Assembly: GCA_903823545.1 (NCBI GenBank)
Contig: CAIJTL010000452.1
Location: 1-7,208 of the forward strand
Direction: 5' to 3'
Source of the DNA: an uncultured Planctomycetaceae bacterium
Lineage (GTDB): Bacteria > Planctomycetota > Planctomycetia > Planctomycetales > Planctomycetaceae
Length of the DNA stretch: 7,208 bases
Of the stretch, positions 1 to 6,580 are shown one piece after another (the stretch's first letter is position 1; every line of letters begins with the position of its first letter). Below the pieces are notes generated by a model, which searched no databases, was not told the DNA's origin, and saw only the letters and a list, made by a program, of their open reading frames with translations. The translations under genes and the position numbers were made by a program.

Positions 1-82
1 GCGACCGGCTCGTCACGCGGAGCGATGACGGCTACGTACATGCGGCTTCGCCGCGTCACGAGTTTCCATCAGGAGTTGTTTC
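1..82 (+). promoter_or_regulatory. Leader of the DUF1592 gene with small hairpins and Shine-Dalgarno
   Basis: This short stretch before the first gene holds a GC-rich hairpin, GCGGC (42-46) pairing with GCCGC (50-54) around a TTC loop. A longer imperfect inverted repeat is also present: CTCGTCACGCGG (9-20) against CCGCGTCACGAG (51-62), 11 of 12 positions complementary. The two structures share bases 51-54 and so are mutually exclusive. A clear Shine-Dalgarno AGGAG lies at 71-75, seven bases before the ATG at 83, and fixes that start. No T-run follows the hairpin, so a terminator for an upstream gene is not supported. No promoter hexamers can be named with confidence. Two frames stay open from base 1 into the next gene, so the tail of an upstream gene cannot be excluded, but neither frame looks coding. 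Confidence 0.45.
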
Positions 83-3000
83 ATGCTGCGTCTGCTGAAA
101 GTCGTTCTGTGCGTTACCGCGTTGCTAGTCGCAGGCAACACAGCGTTCGCTCAAGCGCCGAGCTTTGAAACGCTAGCCCCGCGGTATGAGGCGCAGGTGC
201 GACCGCTGGTCGAGCGACTTTGTCGCGAGTGTCATTCGGCAGAGAAGACTGAAGGAGAACTCGATCTGACGAGCTTCAAGACGCTCGCCGACGTGCGCGA
301 AGGGGCGAAGTCTTGGCAAAAGGTTTTGGAGATGCTCGACACCGGCGACATGCCGCCGAAGGATGCGAAGCAGCCGACCGACACCGAGCGGACTCTCTTG
401 AAGGGGTGGGTGCGCGAGTATTTGAAGGTTGAAGCGAAGTCTCAGGCGGGCGATCCGGGGCCGGTGGTGTTGCGGCGGTTGAGCAATGTCGAGTTCAACA
501 ACACGGTGCGCGATTTGACCGGCGTCGATTTGCAGCCGACTCGTGAGTTTCCGGCGGACAACGCGGCGGGCGAAGGGTTCACGAATACCGGGAACGCGCT
601 GGTGATGTCGCCGTTGATGGTGACGAAGTATCTCGATGCAGCAAAGGAAATCTCGCGGCATGTCGTGTTGCTGCCGGACGGGTTTCGGTTTTCGCCGTCA
701 GTGACTCGGCGCGATTGGACGGAAGAGTTGCTGGCTCAGATTCGCGGCGTGTACCGCAACGACACCGATTCAAGCGGCGGCACGAAGGTCAATCTGCAAG
801 GAATCGTGTTCGACACGAACGGCGGCGGACGGCTGCCGCTGGACCGATATCTGGAAGCGACGTTGGCTGAACGTGAGACACTGAGTACGGGACGCAAGAC
901 GATCGACACGCTCGCAAGCGAGCGCGGTTTGAGTCGAAAGTATCTCGGCATTTTGTGGAACGCGCTCACCGGCAAAGAACCGTCACTGTTATTGGATGGG
1001 TTGCGAGCTCGCTGGCGTCAGGCGAAGCCAGCGGATGCGGTGGCGATCGCGGGTGAAATTGCGACGTGGCAGCAAACGTTGTGGCGATTTTCGAGTGTCG
1101 GGCATATCGGCAAAGTCGGCGGGCCGAAGGCTTGGATGGAGCCGGTTAGTCCGCTCACCACGAAGTACGAAACGCGGATGAAGATTCCTGCGTCGACGGA
1201 CGGCAAGTTGGTGACGTTGTATCTCTCTGCGTTCGATGCGGGTGATGGAAACGATCAGGATTTTGTGGTCTGGCAACAGCCGCGATTGGTAGCGGCAGGT
1301 CGACCGGATTTATTGTTGCGCGACGTGCGAGATGTGACTCGTGAGTTGATCGCGCGGCGCGAAGTGATGTTTGCCAGCGCGGCAAAGTGTCTGAACGCGG
1401 CGGCGGAAGCGAGTGCCGCTCCGGGGAAGACGGACCAAGCTGAGTTAGCGAAGCGCCATGGCGTTGACGGGGAGGTGCTGGCGGCGTGGCTCGATTATCT
1501 CGGTGTCGGGACAGGCGGGCCGGTGAAGATCGACAGCCACTTCAAGACGAAGCTCGCGAAGTCGTCGGGGTATGACTTCGTCAACGGTTGGGGGAGCGAT
1601 GCGACGCCGCTGCTGGTGGCGAATTCGTCTGATCAACACGTCCGCATTCCGGGGAACATGAAGCCGCACGGCGTGGCCGTGCATCCGTCGCCGACGCTGA
1701 ATGCGGCGGTCGGTTGGGCGAGTCCCGTTGCCGCGACGTTGCGGATCGAGGGGAAAGTGCAACACGCTCATCCAGAATGCGGCAACGGCGTGACGTGGTC
1801 GCTGGAACTGCGACGCGGAGCGACTCGACAGAAGTTGGCGGCGGGAGTTTCGCAAGGGGCGAAGGAAGTTCCGTTCGGCCCGATTGAGAAAGTGACTGTG
1901 CAACCTGGCGACCTAGTGTTGCTATTGATCGGGCCGCGCGATGCGAATCACTCGTGCGATTTGACGGCCGTTGATCTGACGCTGACGTCGATTGGCGACG
2001 GTAGCAAAGTTTGGGATCTGGCACGCGATGTGTCGCCCGACGTTCATGCGGCGAACCCGCACGCCGATCGTTTGGGGAACGAAGGAGTTTGGCATTTCTA
2101 TACGGAGCCGACGACCGGCGGCGTGACGGGAGCGGTGATTCCGGCGGGCTCGCTGTTGGCTCAGTGGCAATCAGCGGCGACGACGGAAGAAAAACAGAAG
2201 CTGGCGACCGCCGTGCAAGAGTTACTGAAGGCCGGGCCGCCTACCGCGAAGGAGAGTCCGGACGCGGTGCTGTATCGGCAGTTGGCTTCGTTCGGTGGTC
2301 CGTTGTTTCGCGCGGTGAAAGTGCAAAGTCGTACTGATACTCCGCGAGAAGCGGGACTGCGCGAGACTGATTTCGGAGTTGATCCGGCACTTTTCGGGCG
2401 CCATCCGAACGGACAAGCGGTTGATGCTGCGAGTCTGTGTGTGAAGGCTCCTTCAGTCATCGAAGTTCGTCTGCCGGCCGATTTGGTCGAAGGCTCGGAG
2501 TTGGTCGCGTCGGGTGTGCTGCATCCTGAAACGGGGAAAGAAGGGAGTGTGCAGCTTCAAGTGCTGACTGCGAAGCCAGCGGCTTTGACCGGCCTCGTGA
2601 CAAGCACAGCGACGGAGATCAACGCAAACAGCCAATGGACCGACAACAATCGCCGCATCGCGCACTCAACGCCGATTCTTGTTAGCGAAGGAAGCGCGGC
2701 GAGTCATCGCGTCGAAGCGGGGTTCGAGTTGTTCCGCAATCTGTTTCCGGCGGCATTGTGTTACTCGCGGATTGTCCCTGTGGATGAAGTCGTGACGCTG
2801 ACGCTGTTCTATCGCGAGGATCATCACCTTAGCCGCTTGATGCTCGACGAGGCACAGACAACGAAGCTCAATCGCTTGTGGGACGAGTTGTATTACGTCA
2901 GCCACGACGCGGTGATGCTGGTGGATGCTTACGAGCAGCTCATGGAATACGCGACTCAAGACGCCGATCCGAAGGTGTTTGCTCCGCTACGCAAACCGAT

Positions 3001-4309
3001 TCACGATGCGGCGGCCGCGTTTCGCAAACGGCTGGTCGATACCGAACCGCAACAGCTTGATGCGTTGGTTGACTTCGCGAATCGCGCATACCGCCGCTCG
3101 TTGTCTGATTCGGAAGTTCACGACCTGCGCGGTCTGTATGCGAACCTGAGAAAGCAAGATGTTCCTCACGATGATGCGTTCCGGCTGACGCTCGCTCGAT
3201 TGTTGTTGTCACCGGCGTTTCTGTACCGCGCGGAACCGACAGGGCCGCAAGTCGCAAACGACGCGACTCAAGCAACGCCGGTCAGCGATACGGCGCTTGC
3301 GAACCGCTTGAGTTATTTTCTGTGGGCCTCAATGCCGGATGCAGAACTCAGAACGGTCGCCGCTGAGAATCGTCTGCACGAACCAGACGTATTGGTCGCT
3401 CAAGCCAAGCGAATGTTGAAGGACGATCGCGTGCGGGCGTTGTCGACGGAGTTCGCCTGTCAGTGGCTCGGCATCCGCAACTTCGACGCTCACAGCGAAA
3501 AGAGCGAGCAGGTTTTCCCGACGTTCAACGCTCTGCGCGGCGACATGTATGAGGAGTCGGTGCGGTTCTTCGTCGATCTGTATCAACGCGACGGGTCGGT
3601 GCTGGAGCTGCTCGACGCCGACCACGCTCTGCTCAACGAGGCGATCGCCAAACATTATGGCATCGACGGCGTGACCGGCCCGCTGTGGCGTCGCGTGGAT
3701 GGGATCAAACAACACGGTCGCGGTGGTATCCTCGCGATGGCGACGACGCTCGCTCAACAATCGGGAGCCTCTCGCACAAGCCCGATCCTGCGCGGCAACT
3801 GGGTCAGCGAAGTGCTGCTCGGCGAGCGATTGCCCCGCCCGCCGAAGAACGTGCCGCAACTTCCCGAAAGCGAATCGGACGGCAACCTCACGGTGCGTCA
3901 GCTTGTCGAGAAGCATCGGAGCGTCGCCGCGTGTGCTCACTGCCACGATCGCATCGACCCGTTCGGCTTCTCGCTGGAAGGTTTCGACGCGATCGGCCGT
4001 CGCCGCGACAAAGACCTCGCCGGCCGAGCGATCGACGTGAATGTGGAACTGAAGAATGGTACGAAGTTCTCCGGCGCATCCGGCCTTCGCACGTATCTGC
4101 TCGAAACCCGCCGCGACGATTTCGTGCGACACTTCTGCCGCAAACTTCTGGGTTACGCTCTCGCACGCGGCGTCCAACTTTCCGACGAACCGCTGCTGGA
4201 TGACATGCTCACTCAACTCAAAGCCCACGACTACCGCTTCTCCGCCGCTGTCGAAACAATTCTTCGCAGCCAACAGTTTCGGTATCAACGTGGGATGACA
4301 AAAGAATGA
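83..4309 (+). CDS. Secreted PSCyt1/DUF1587/DUF1595/DUF1592/DUF1588/DUF1585 protein (planctomycete c-type cytochrome-like)
   Basis: This is a 1408-residue exported protein of the planctomycete DUF1592 family. An N-terminal signal peptide (positive MLRLLK, hydrophobic core, AFA-QA cleavage near residue 24) precedes a PSCyt1-like cytochrome c domain (about 35-113) with haem-binding CRECH at 47-51 and a likely axial Met in GDMPP (M90). DUF1587 (PSD3) follows at about 130-191. The conserved C-terminal block is DUF1595 (PSD5, about 991-1050), DUF1592 (PSD4, about 1069-1195), DUF1588 (PSCyt3, about 1211-1312, with RTSPILRG at 1231-1238 and a second haem motif CAHCH at 1284-1288) and DUF1585 (PSD2, about 1330-1400). 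About 800 residues between the two blocks carry a duplicated helical motif (277-297 and 455-474) and a beta-rich segment (about 527-637) with HPECGNGVTW and GPRDANHSCDL. Many family members are shorter, around 750-900 residues from memory. AGGAG at 71-75 supports the start. The cell would secrete it to the periplasm or surface. Electron transfer is inferred from the haem motifs; the reaction and substrate are unknown. A DUF1552 gene follows, the usual neighbour. The coding strand switches from G-rich to C-rich in its last part. Confidence 0.95.
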   Translation: MLRLLKVVLCVTALLVAGNTAFAQAPSFETLAPRYEAQVRPLVERLCRECHSAEKTEGELDLTSFKTLADVREGAKSWQKVLEMLDTGDMPPKDAKQPTDTERTLLKGWVREYLKVEAKSQAGDPGPVVLRRLSNVEFNNTVRDLTGVDLQPTREFPADNAAGEGFTNTGNALVMSPLMVTKYLDAAKEISRHVVLLPDGFRFSPSVTRRDWTEELLAQIRGVYRNDTDSSGGTKVNLQGIVFDTNGGGRLPLDRYLEATLAERETLSTGRKTIDTLASERGLSRKYLGILWNALTGKEPSLLLDGLRARWRQAKPADAVAIAGEIATWQQTLWRFSSVGHIGKVGGPKAWMEPVSPLTTKYETRMKIPASTDGKLVTLYLSAFDAGDGNDQDFVVWQQPRLVAAGRPDLLLRDVRDVTRELIARREVMFASAAKCLNAAAEASAAPGKTDQAELAKRHGVDGEVLAAWLDYLGVGTGGPVKIDSHFKTKLAKSSGYDFVNGWGSDATPLLVANSSDQHVRIPGNMKPHGVAVHPSPTLNAAVGWASPVAATLRIEGKVQHAHPECGNGVTWSLELRRGATRQKLAAGVSQGAKEVPFGPIEKVTVQPGDLVLLLIGPRDANHSCDLTAVDLTLTSIGDGSKVWDLARDVSPDVHAANPHADRLGNEGVWHFYTEPTTGGVTGAVIPAGSLLAQWQSAATTEEKQKLATAVQELLKAGPPTAKESPDAVLYRQLASFGGPLFRAVKVQSRTDTPREAGLRETDFGVDPALFGRHPNGQAVDAASLCVKAPSVIEVRLPADLVEGSELVASGVLHPETGKEGSVQLQVLTAKPAALTGLVTSTATEINANSQWTDNNRRIAHSTPILVSEGSAASHRVEAGFELFRNLFPAALCYSRIVPVDEVVTLTLFYREDHHLSRLMLDEAQTTKLNRLWDELYYVSHDAVMLVDAYEQLMEYATQDADPKVFAPLRKPIHDAAAAFRKRLVDTEPQQLDALVDFANRAYRRSLSDSEVHDLRGLYANLRKQDVPHDDAFRLTLARLLLSPAFLYRAEPTGPQVANDATQATPVSDTALANRLSYFLWASMPDAELRTVAAENRLHEPDVLVAQAKRMLKDDRVRALSTEFACQWLGIRNFDAHSEKSEQVFPTFNALRGDMYEESVRFFVDLYQRDGSVLELLDADHALLNEAIAKHYGIDGVTGPLWRRVDGIKQHGRGGILAMATTLAQQSGASRTSPILRGNWVSEVLLGERLPRPPKNVPQLPESESDGNLTVRQLVEKHRSVAACAHCHDRIDPFGFSLEGFDAIGRRRDKDLAGRAIDVNVELKNGTKFSGASGLRTYLLETRRDDFVRHFCRKLLGYALARGVQLSDEPLLDDMLTQLKAHDYRFSAAVETILRSQQFRYQRGMTKE

Positions 4310-4491
4310 TTCATCCAGTTCCGACGTGAGACAAACAATGGGAAACCGTCTCGCTTCAGGCCGTCAAAGTCGTTGAAATGAACCGGCAGTTGTCGGCGAA
4401 TCCACTTACCACCCCCGATAAACTACCACCCCCGATAAACACAGACGCTATCTCAATTCGAGTTCAGCCACTTCCATTGGGAACATCCATC
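4310..4491 (+). other. Spacer between the DUF1592 and DUF1552 genes
   Basis: This 182-base spacer has no terminator-like structure: only a weak stem, GTGAGAC (4326-4332) with GTCTCGC (4348-4354), with a 15-base loop and no T-run. It also contains a perfect 17-bp tandem duplication, listed separately. The absence of a terminator fits co-transcription of the two flanking genes, but the length also leaves room for an internal promoter. An in-frame ATG at 4378 could extend the downstream protein by 38 residues. That extension crosses the 17-bp duplication and would bury the Tat signal, so I treat this stretch as untranslated. Confidence 0.6.
4407..4440 (+). repeat. Perfect 17-bp tandem duplication
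   Basis: TACCACCCCCGATAAAC occurs twice back to back, at 4407-4423 and 4424-4440, with no mismatch and no spacer. The unit length is not a multiple of three, so a change in copy number would shift any frame running through it. That fits an untranslated position. It sits 52 bases before the preferred start of the DUF1552 gene. It could be a simple slippage duplication or a pair of protein-binding sites; the sequence alone does not decide. Confidence 0.95.
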
Positions 4492-5820
4492 ATGAATCGA
4501 TCAAACGCTGTTGCTGCTAGCCATTCACTTGATCGCCGCACTTTTCTGCGTGGCCTGGGTGTCACGATGGCTTTGCCGTGGATGGAATCGCTGACGGTTT
4601 GGGGTGATGAGGCGAAGAAGTCCACGGAGCCGGGGAGTCAGGCTCCGGTACGGTTTGCTTGTTTGTTTGCAGGGAACGGGTTTCACAGTAAGGAATGGTG
4701 GGCGAAGGGAAGCGGACGTGAGATGGAGCTGGGCAAGGTGCTCGAACCGCTGACCGATGTGCGTGAGAAGTTGCTCTTCATTCGCGGGCTTTACAACGAA
4801 GAGGCGTTGAAGGGGAACATTCACAGTTCGCAAACCGGCAACATTTTGTCCGGGGCACCGCTGGCGTCAGGAGGGGACATTCGGTCGGGAACCAGTATCG
4901 ATCAACTTTTGGCACAGCAGATCGGTCCGCAAACGAAAGTCCCGAGCTTAGTACTCGGTTGCGAGACGGCGAATCCGGGAGTCCACAAGAACTATTCGAT
5001 GCTCTACAGCTCACACATTTCCTGGAGTTCACCGACGACGCCGACTCCGTTGGAGTTGTATCCGGCTCTGGCTTTTGACCGTCTCTTCAAAGAGGACGCC
5101 TCAAAGACTGACAAAAGCGTGCTCGACGCGGTGTTGGCAGATGCAAACGGACTTCGTGGAAAAATCAGTGCTGCGGATCGGACAAAGCTCGACGAGTATC
5201 TAACGTCGGTGCGTGAAGTCGAACAACGGATCGAACAAGCAGGCAAGGCGAATCGTCTGCAAGGTTGGCGACCGACGCTCGCACAACCCAACATTCCACG
5301 GCCTGCCGACGGAGTGCCGCAGGACATTGATGAGCATATGCGGTTGATGTGCGACATTTTGGTTCTGGCTTTCCAAACGGACACGACTCGCTTCTGCACG
5401 CTGAAGCTCAACAACGATCATTCGTCGCTGCGGTTCCCGAAGCTCGGCATCGACTACATGATCCATCACTTGCTGTCGCACAGCGACGGAGCGGATTGGT
5501 TGAAGGTGAATCAGTTCTTCGTACAGCAACTGGGCTACATCGCCAAGAAACTCGACGCGATCCAAGAGGGCGAACGGACCGCGCTCGATAATTCCTTGAT
5601 CATGTTCTGTTCGAGCATGATGTCGGGGCATCACGACGCGACGCAGTTGCCGGTTGTGGTTCTTGGTCGCGGCGGCGGGAAGCTGGAATCGGGCCGAGTG
5701 CTCGATTACTCCGGCAAGCCGAACCGCAAGATGTGCAGCCTCTATTTGTCGCTGCTCGACAAGTTCGAGGTGCGGCCCAAGAGCTTCGGTGACTCAACGG
5801 AGCGGTTGGCGGAAGTGTGA
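4492..5820 (+). CDS. Tat-exported DUF1552 (HXXSHH family) protein
   Basis: This is a 442-residue protein of the DUF1552 family (Pfam name HXXSHH), close to the usual family length as I recall it. The N-terminus carries a twin-arginine signal, LDRRTFLR (13-20), then a hydrophobic stretch to about residue 34, so it is likely exported folded and possibly with a cofactor. Family landmarks are the H111-containing segment ending NILSG, then SIDQ, the SHISWSSPTTPTPLE block, and the NSLIMFCSSMMSGHHD segment (HHD at 380-382) leading into LPVVVLG. The C-terminal FGDSTERL is also typical. The signature motif reads HLLSHS at 326-331, so the last histidine is serine. I chose the ATG at 4492 over the one at 4378 because it puts the arginine pair at residues 15-16; the longer start would place it beyond residue 50. 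A weak GGGAA (4479-4483) lies eight bases upstream. It follows a DUF1592 gene on the same strand, the usual pairing. Its biochemical function is not established. Confidence 0.93.
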   Translation: MNRSNAVAASHSLDRRTFLRGLGVTMALPWMESLTVWGDEAKKSTEPGSQAPVRFACLFAGNGFHSKEWWAKGSGREMELGKVLEPLTDVREKLLFIRGLYNEEALKGNIHSSQTGNILSGAPLASGGDIRSGTSIDQLLAQQIGPQTKVPSLVLGCETANPGVHKNYSMLYSSHISWSSPTTPTPLELYPALAFDRLFKEDASKTDKSVLDAVLADANGLRGKISAADRTKLDEYLTSVREVEQRIEQAGKANRLQGWRPTLAQPNIPRPADGVPQDIDEHMRLMCDILVLAFQTDTTRFCTLKLNNDHSSLRFPKLGIDYMIHHLLSHSDGADWLKVNQFFVQQLGYIAKKLDAIQEGERTALDNSLIMFCSSMMSGHHDATQLPVVVLGRGGGKLESGRVLDYSGKPNRKMCSLYLSLLDKFEVRPKSFGDSTERLAEV

Positions 5821-5870
5821 TCGCAGCGGTCAACGCTTCAACACAATTCGATCTGAAACTTTCAGATTTT

Positions 5871-5942
5871 GAACTGAAGAAAACAAAGGGAACGGAGAGG
5901 TCCGCCAGGGCTTTTCATCGTTCCCTTTGTTTTCTTCTGTTC
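5871..5942 (+). terminator. Long perfect hairpin downstream of the DUF1552 gene, likely terminator
   Basis: GAAGAAAACAAAGGGAACG (5876-5894) is exactly complementary to CGTTCCCTTTGTTTTCTTC (5919-5937), a 19-bp perfect stem with a 24-base loop. After one T/T mismatch it extends by four more pairs (GAAC 5871-5874 with GTTC 5939-5942). The 3' arm is T-rich, but no uninterrupted T-run follows the stem. The loop can fold further (5898-5903 with 5908-5913, two wobble pairs). It begins 50 bases after the stop codon, so transcription termination or 3'-end protection for the two-gene unit is the simplest reading. A dispersed palindromic repeat family is an alternative. Confidence 0.75.
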
Positions 5943-6144
5943 GAATCCGCCGTTCAAAGTTGTGGTGAGTTTGTTAGTTGTAGTGAGCGAGGCGCGTGGC
6001 TGACTTTGTTGATTGTGCTGATTGAGGCAGTGCAATTGGGGGGGTGTCACAATCGCTTGGCATCGTTTGCTTGCTGCGATCATTGTTTGTGATTCTCGCC
6101 GGATTTTGCGGTACAGTCGTCAAAGTCTAATTCTTTGGATCAAC

Positions 6145-6186
6145 CGTTTGAGTTCACTCCGGTTGGGCGTGCCCGTCTCTCAAACG
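6145..6186 (+). repeat. Nested inverted repeat (CGTTTGAG / CTCAAACG)
   Basis: CGTTTGAG (6145-6152) is exactly complementary to CTCAAACG (6179-6186). Within the 26-base interval, GGGC (6165-6168) and GCCC (6171-6174) form a second, inner dyad. The arrangement could fold as a stem with an internal hairpin in RNA, or mark a binding site in DNA. No T-run follows, and no gene is close enough upstream to need a terminator here. Confidence 0.6.
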
Positions 6187-6309
6187 CTTTGTCGAAACGA
6201 CCGGGCTTGTTGACCTCAAAACAACGCCATCGGGTTCTACCGCATGGAGTTATGACGTCCTTTAGGCGGCAACTGAACCCCGTGCGACCGCTTTGATCGG
6301 CACCGCAGA

Positions 6310-6328
6310 AACGATCCGAATGATCGTT
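6310..6328 (+). repeat. Short perfect dyad (AACGATC / GATCGTT)
   Basis: AACGATC (6310-6316) pairs exactly with GATCGTT (6322-6328) around a five-base CGAAT interval. The size and symmetry are like those of an operator for a dimeric regulator, but it lies about 250 bases before the next gene and no regulator gene is in view. Chance is also possible for a 7-bp dyad. Confidence 0.45.
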
Positions 6329-6373
6329 CTAAGCCGTACATCTTTCGCACGCGGAACGACCGGAGGTGGGATT

Positions 6374-6400
6374 GTAACAGTCGTAGGTGCGGTAACAGTC
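6374..6400 (+). repeat. Nine-base direct repeat GTAACAGTC
   Basis: GTAACAGTC occurs at 6374-6382 and again at 6392-6400, eighteen bases start to start. The first copy overlaps the left arm of the inverted repeat 6377-6464. A second direct repeat close by, ATGCCGTAT, is found at 6419-6427 and 6468-6476. Confidence 0.7.
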
Positions 6401-6464
6401 TTAGCGTTCCTGGCAGTGATGCCGTATGTGCCGCCGGACCCATTTTTATCGGACCTACGACTGT
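6377..6464 (+). repeat. 12-bp perfect inverted repeat with extended inner pairing
   Basis: ACAGTCGTAGGT (6377-6388) is exactly complementary to ACCTACGACTGT (6453-6464). After a single G/G mismatch the pairing continues inward: CGGTAA (6390-6395) with TTATCG (6446-6451), including one G-T wobble. The full stem would be 18 pairs in 19 positions, enclosing 50 bases. It lies 117 bases before the GTG start of the RTX gene, in its likely leader. It could be a structured RNA element or a cruciform binding site. Confidence 0.65.
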
Positions 6465-6565
6465 CATATGCCGTATTGGAAGGATGAACGAACTCCGTCG
6501 CACAGTCGGTGCTGCATGCGGATTCGGAAGATGACTGAGAACTCTTAAGACCGCGTTTATCCGGG

Positions 6566-6571
6566 AAAGGA
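6566..6571 (+). promoter_or_regulatory. Ribosome binding site AAAGGA deciding a GTG start
   Basis: AAAGGA lies nine bases before the GTG at 6581. It is the best Shine-Dalgarno match near this gene. An in-frame TGA at 6536-6538 rules out a start further upstream, and no other start codon lies between that stop and the GTG. The next in-frame ATG (6665) would cut into the conserved ExDRTLLS segment. Confidence 0.75.
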
Positions 6572-6580
6572 TCCCCTGCC

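Larger units (their letters stand above)
5943..6580 (+). other. Gene-free region with several dyads, leader of the RTX gene
   Basis: I find no convincing gene in these 638 bases. Reading frames here are short or lack recognisable features. What is visible is a G7 run at 6038-6044, a small CAAAG/CTTTG stem (6121-6125 with 6133-6137), and the inverted and direct repeats listed separately. The heptamer ACAGTCG occurs at 6113-6119, 6377-6383 and 6502-6508, and its complement at 6458-6464. One TTG-started 64-codon frame (6293-6487) encodes a hydrophobic segment but has no supporting ribosome binding site or family resemblance. The region probably holds the promoter and 5' leader of the RTX gene, though no promoter can be pinned down. 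A decayed gene is also possible. Confidence 0.5.

Noticed and set aside
3329..4288. 319-codon open frame on the minus strand
   Set aside because: It lies wholly opposite the conserved DUF1592/DUF1588/DUF1585 part of the first gene, whose domains and haem motif are unmistakable. The antisense product has no recognisable domain, and codon bias on the sense strand can keep that frame open.
4378..4491. Longer start for the DUF1552 protein at ATG 4378
   Set aside because: It would place the twin-arginine motif beyond residue 50, crosses a 17-bp tandem duplication that is not a multiple of three, and adds a proline-rich segment unlike the family's N-terminus.
5817..6092. Short open frames on both strands across the 5876-5937 hairpin
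   Set aside because: Their matching KKTKGT-like peptides arise simply because the DNA there is a perfect inverted repeat read on both strands.
6293..6487. 64-codon plus-strand frame with a hydrophobic stretch
   Set aside because: It starts with TTG and has no clear ribosome binding site. It contains the repeats described here and matches no family I recognise.
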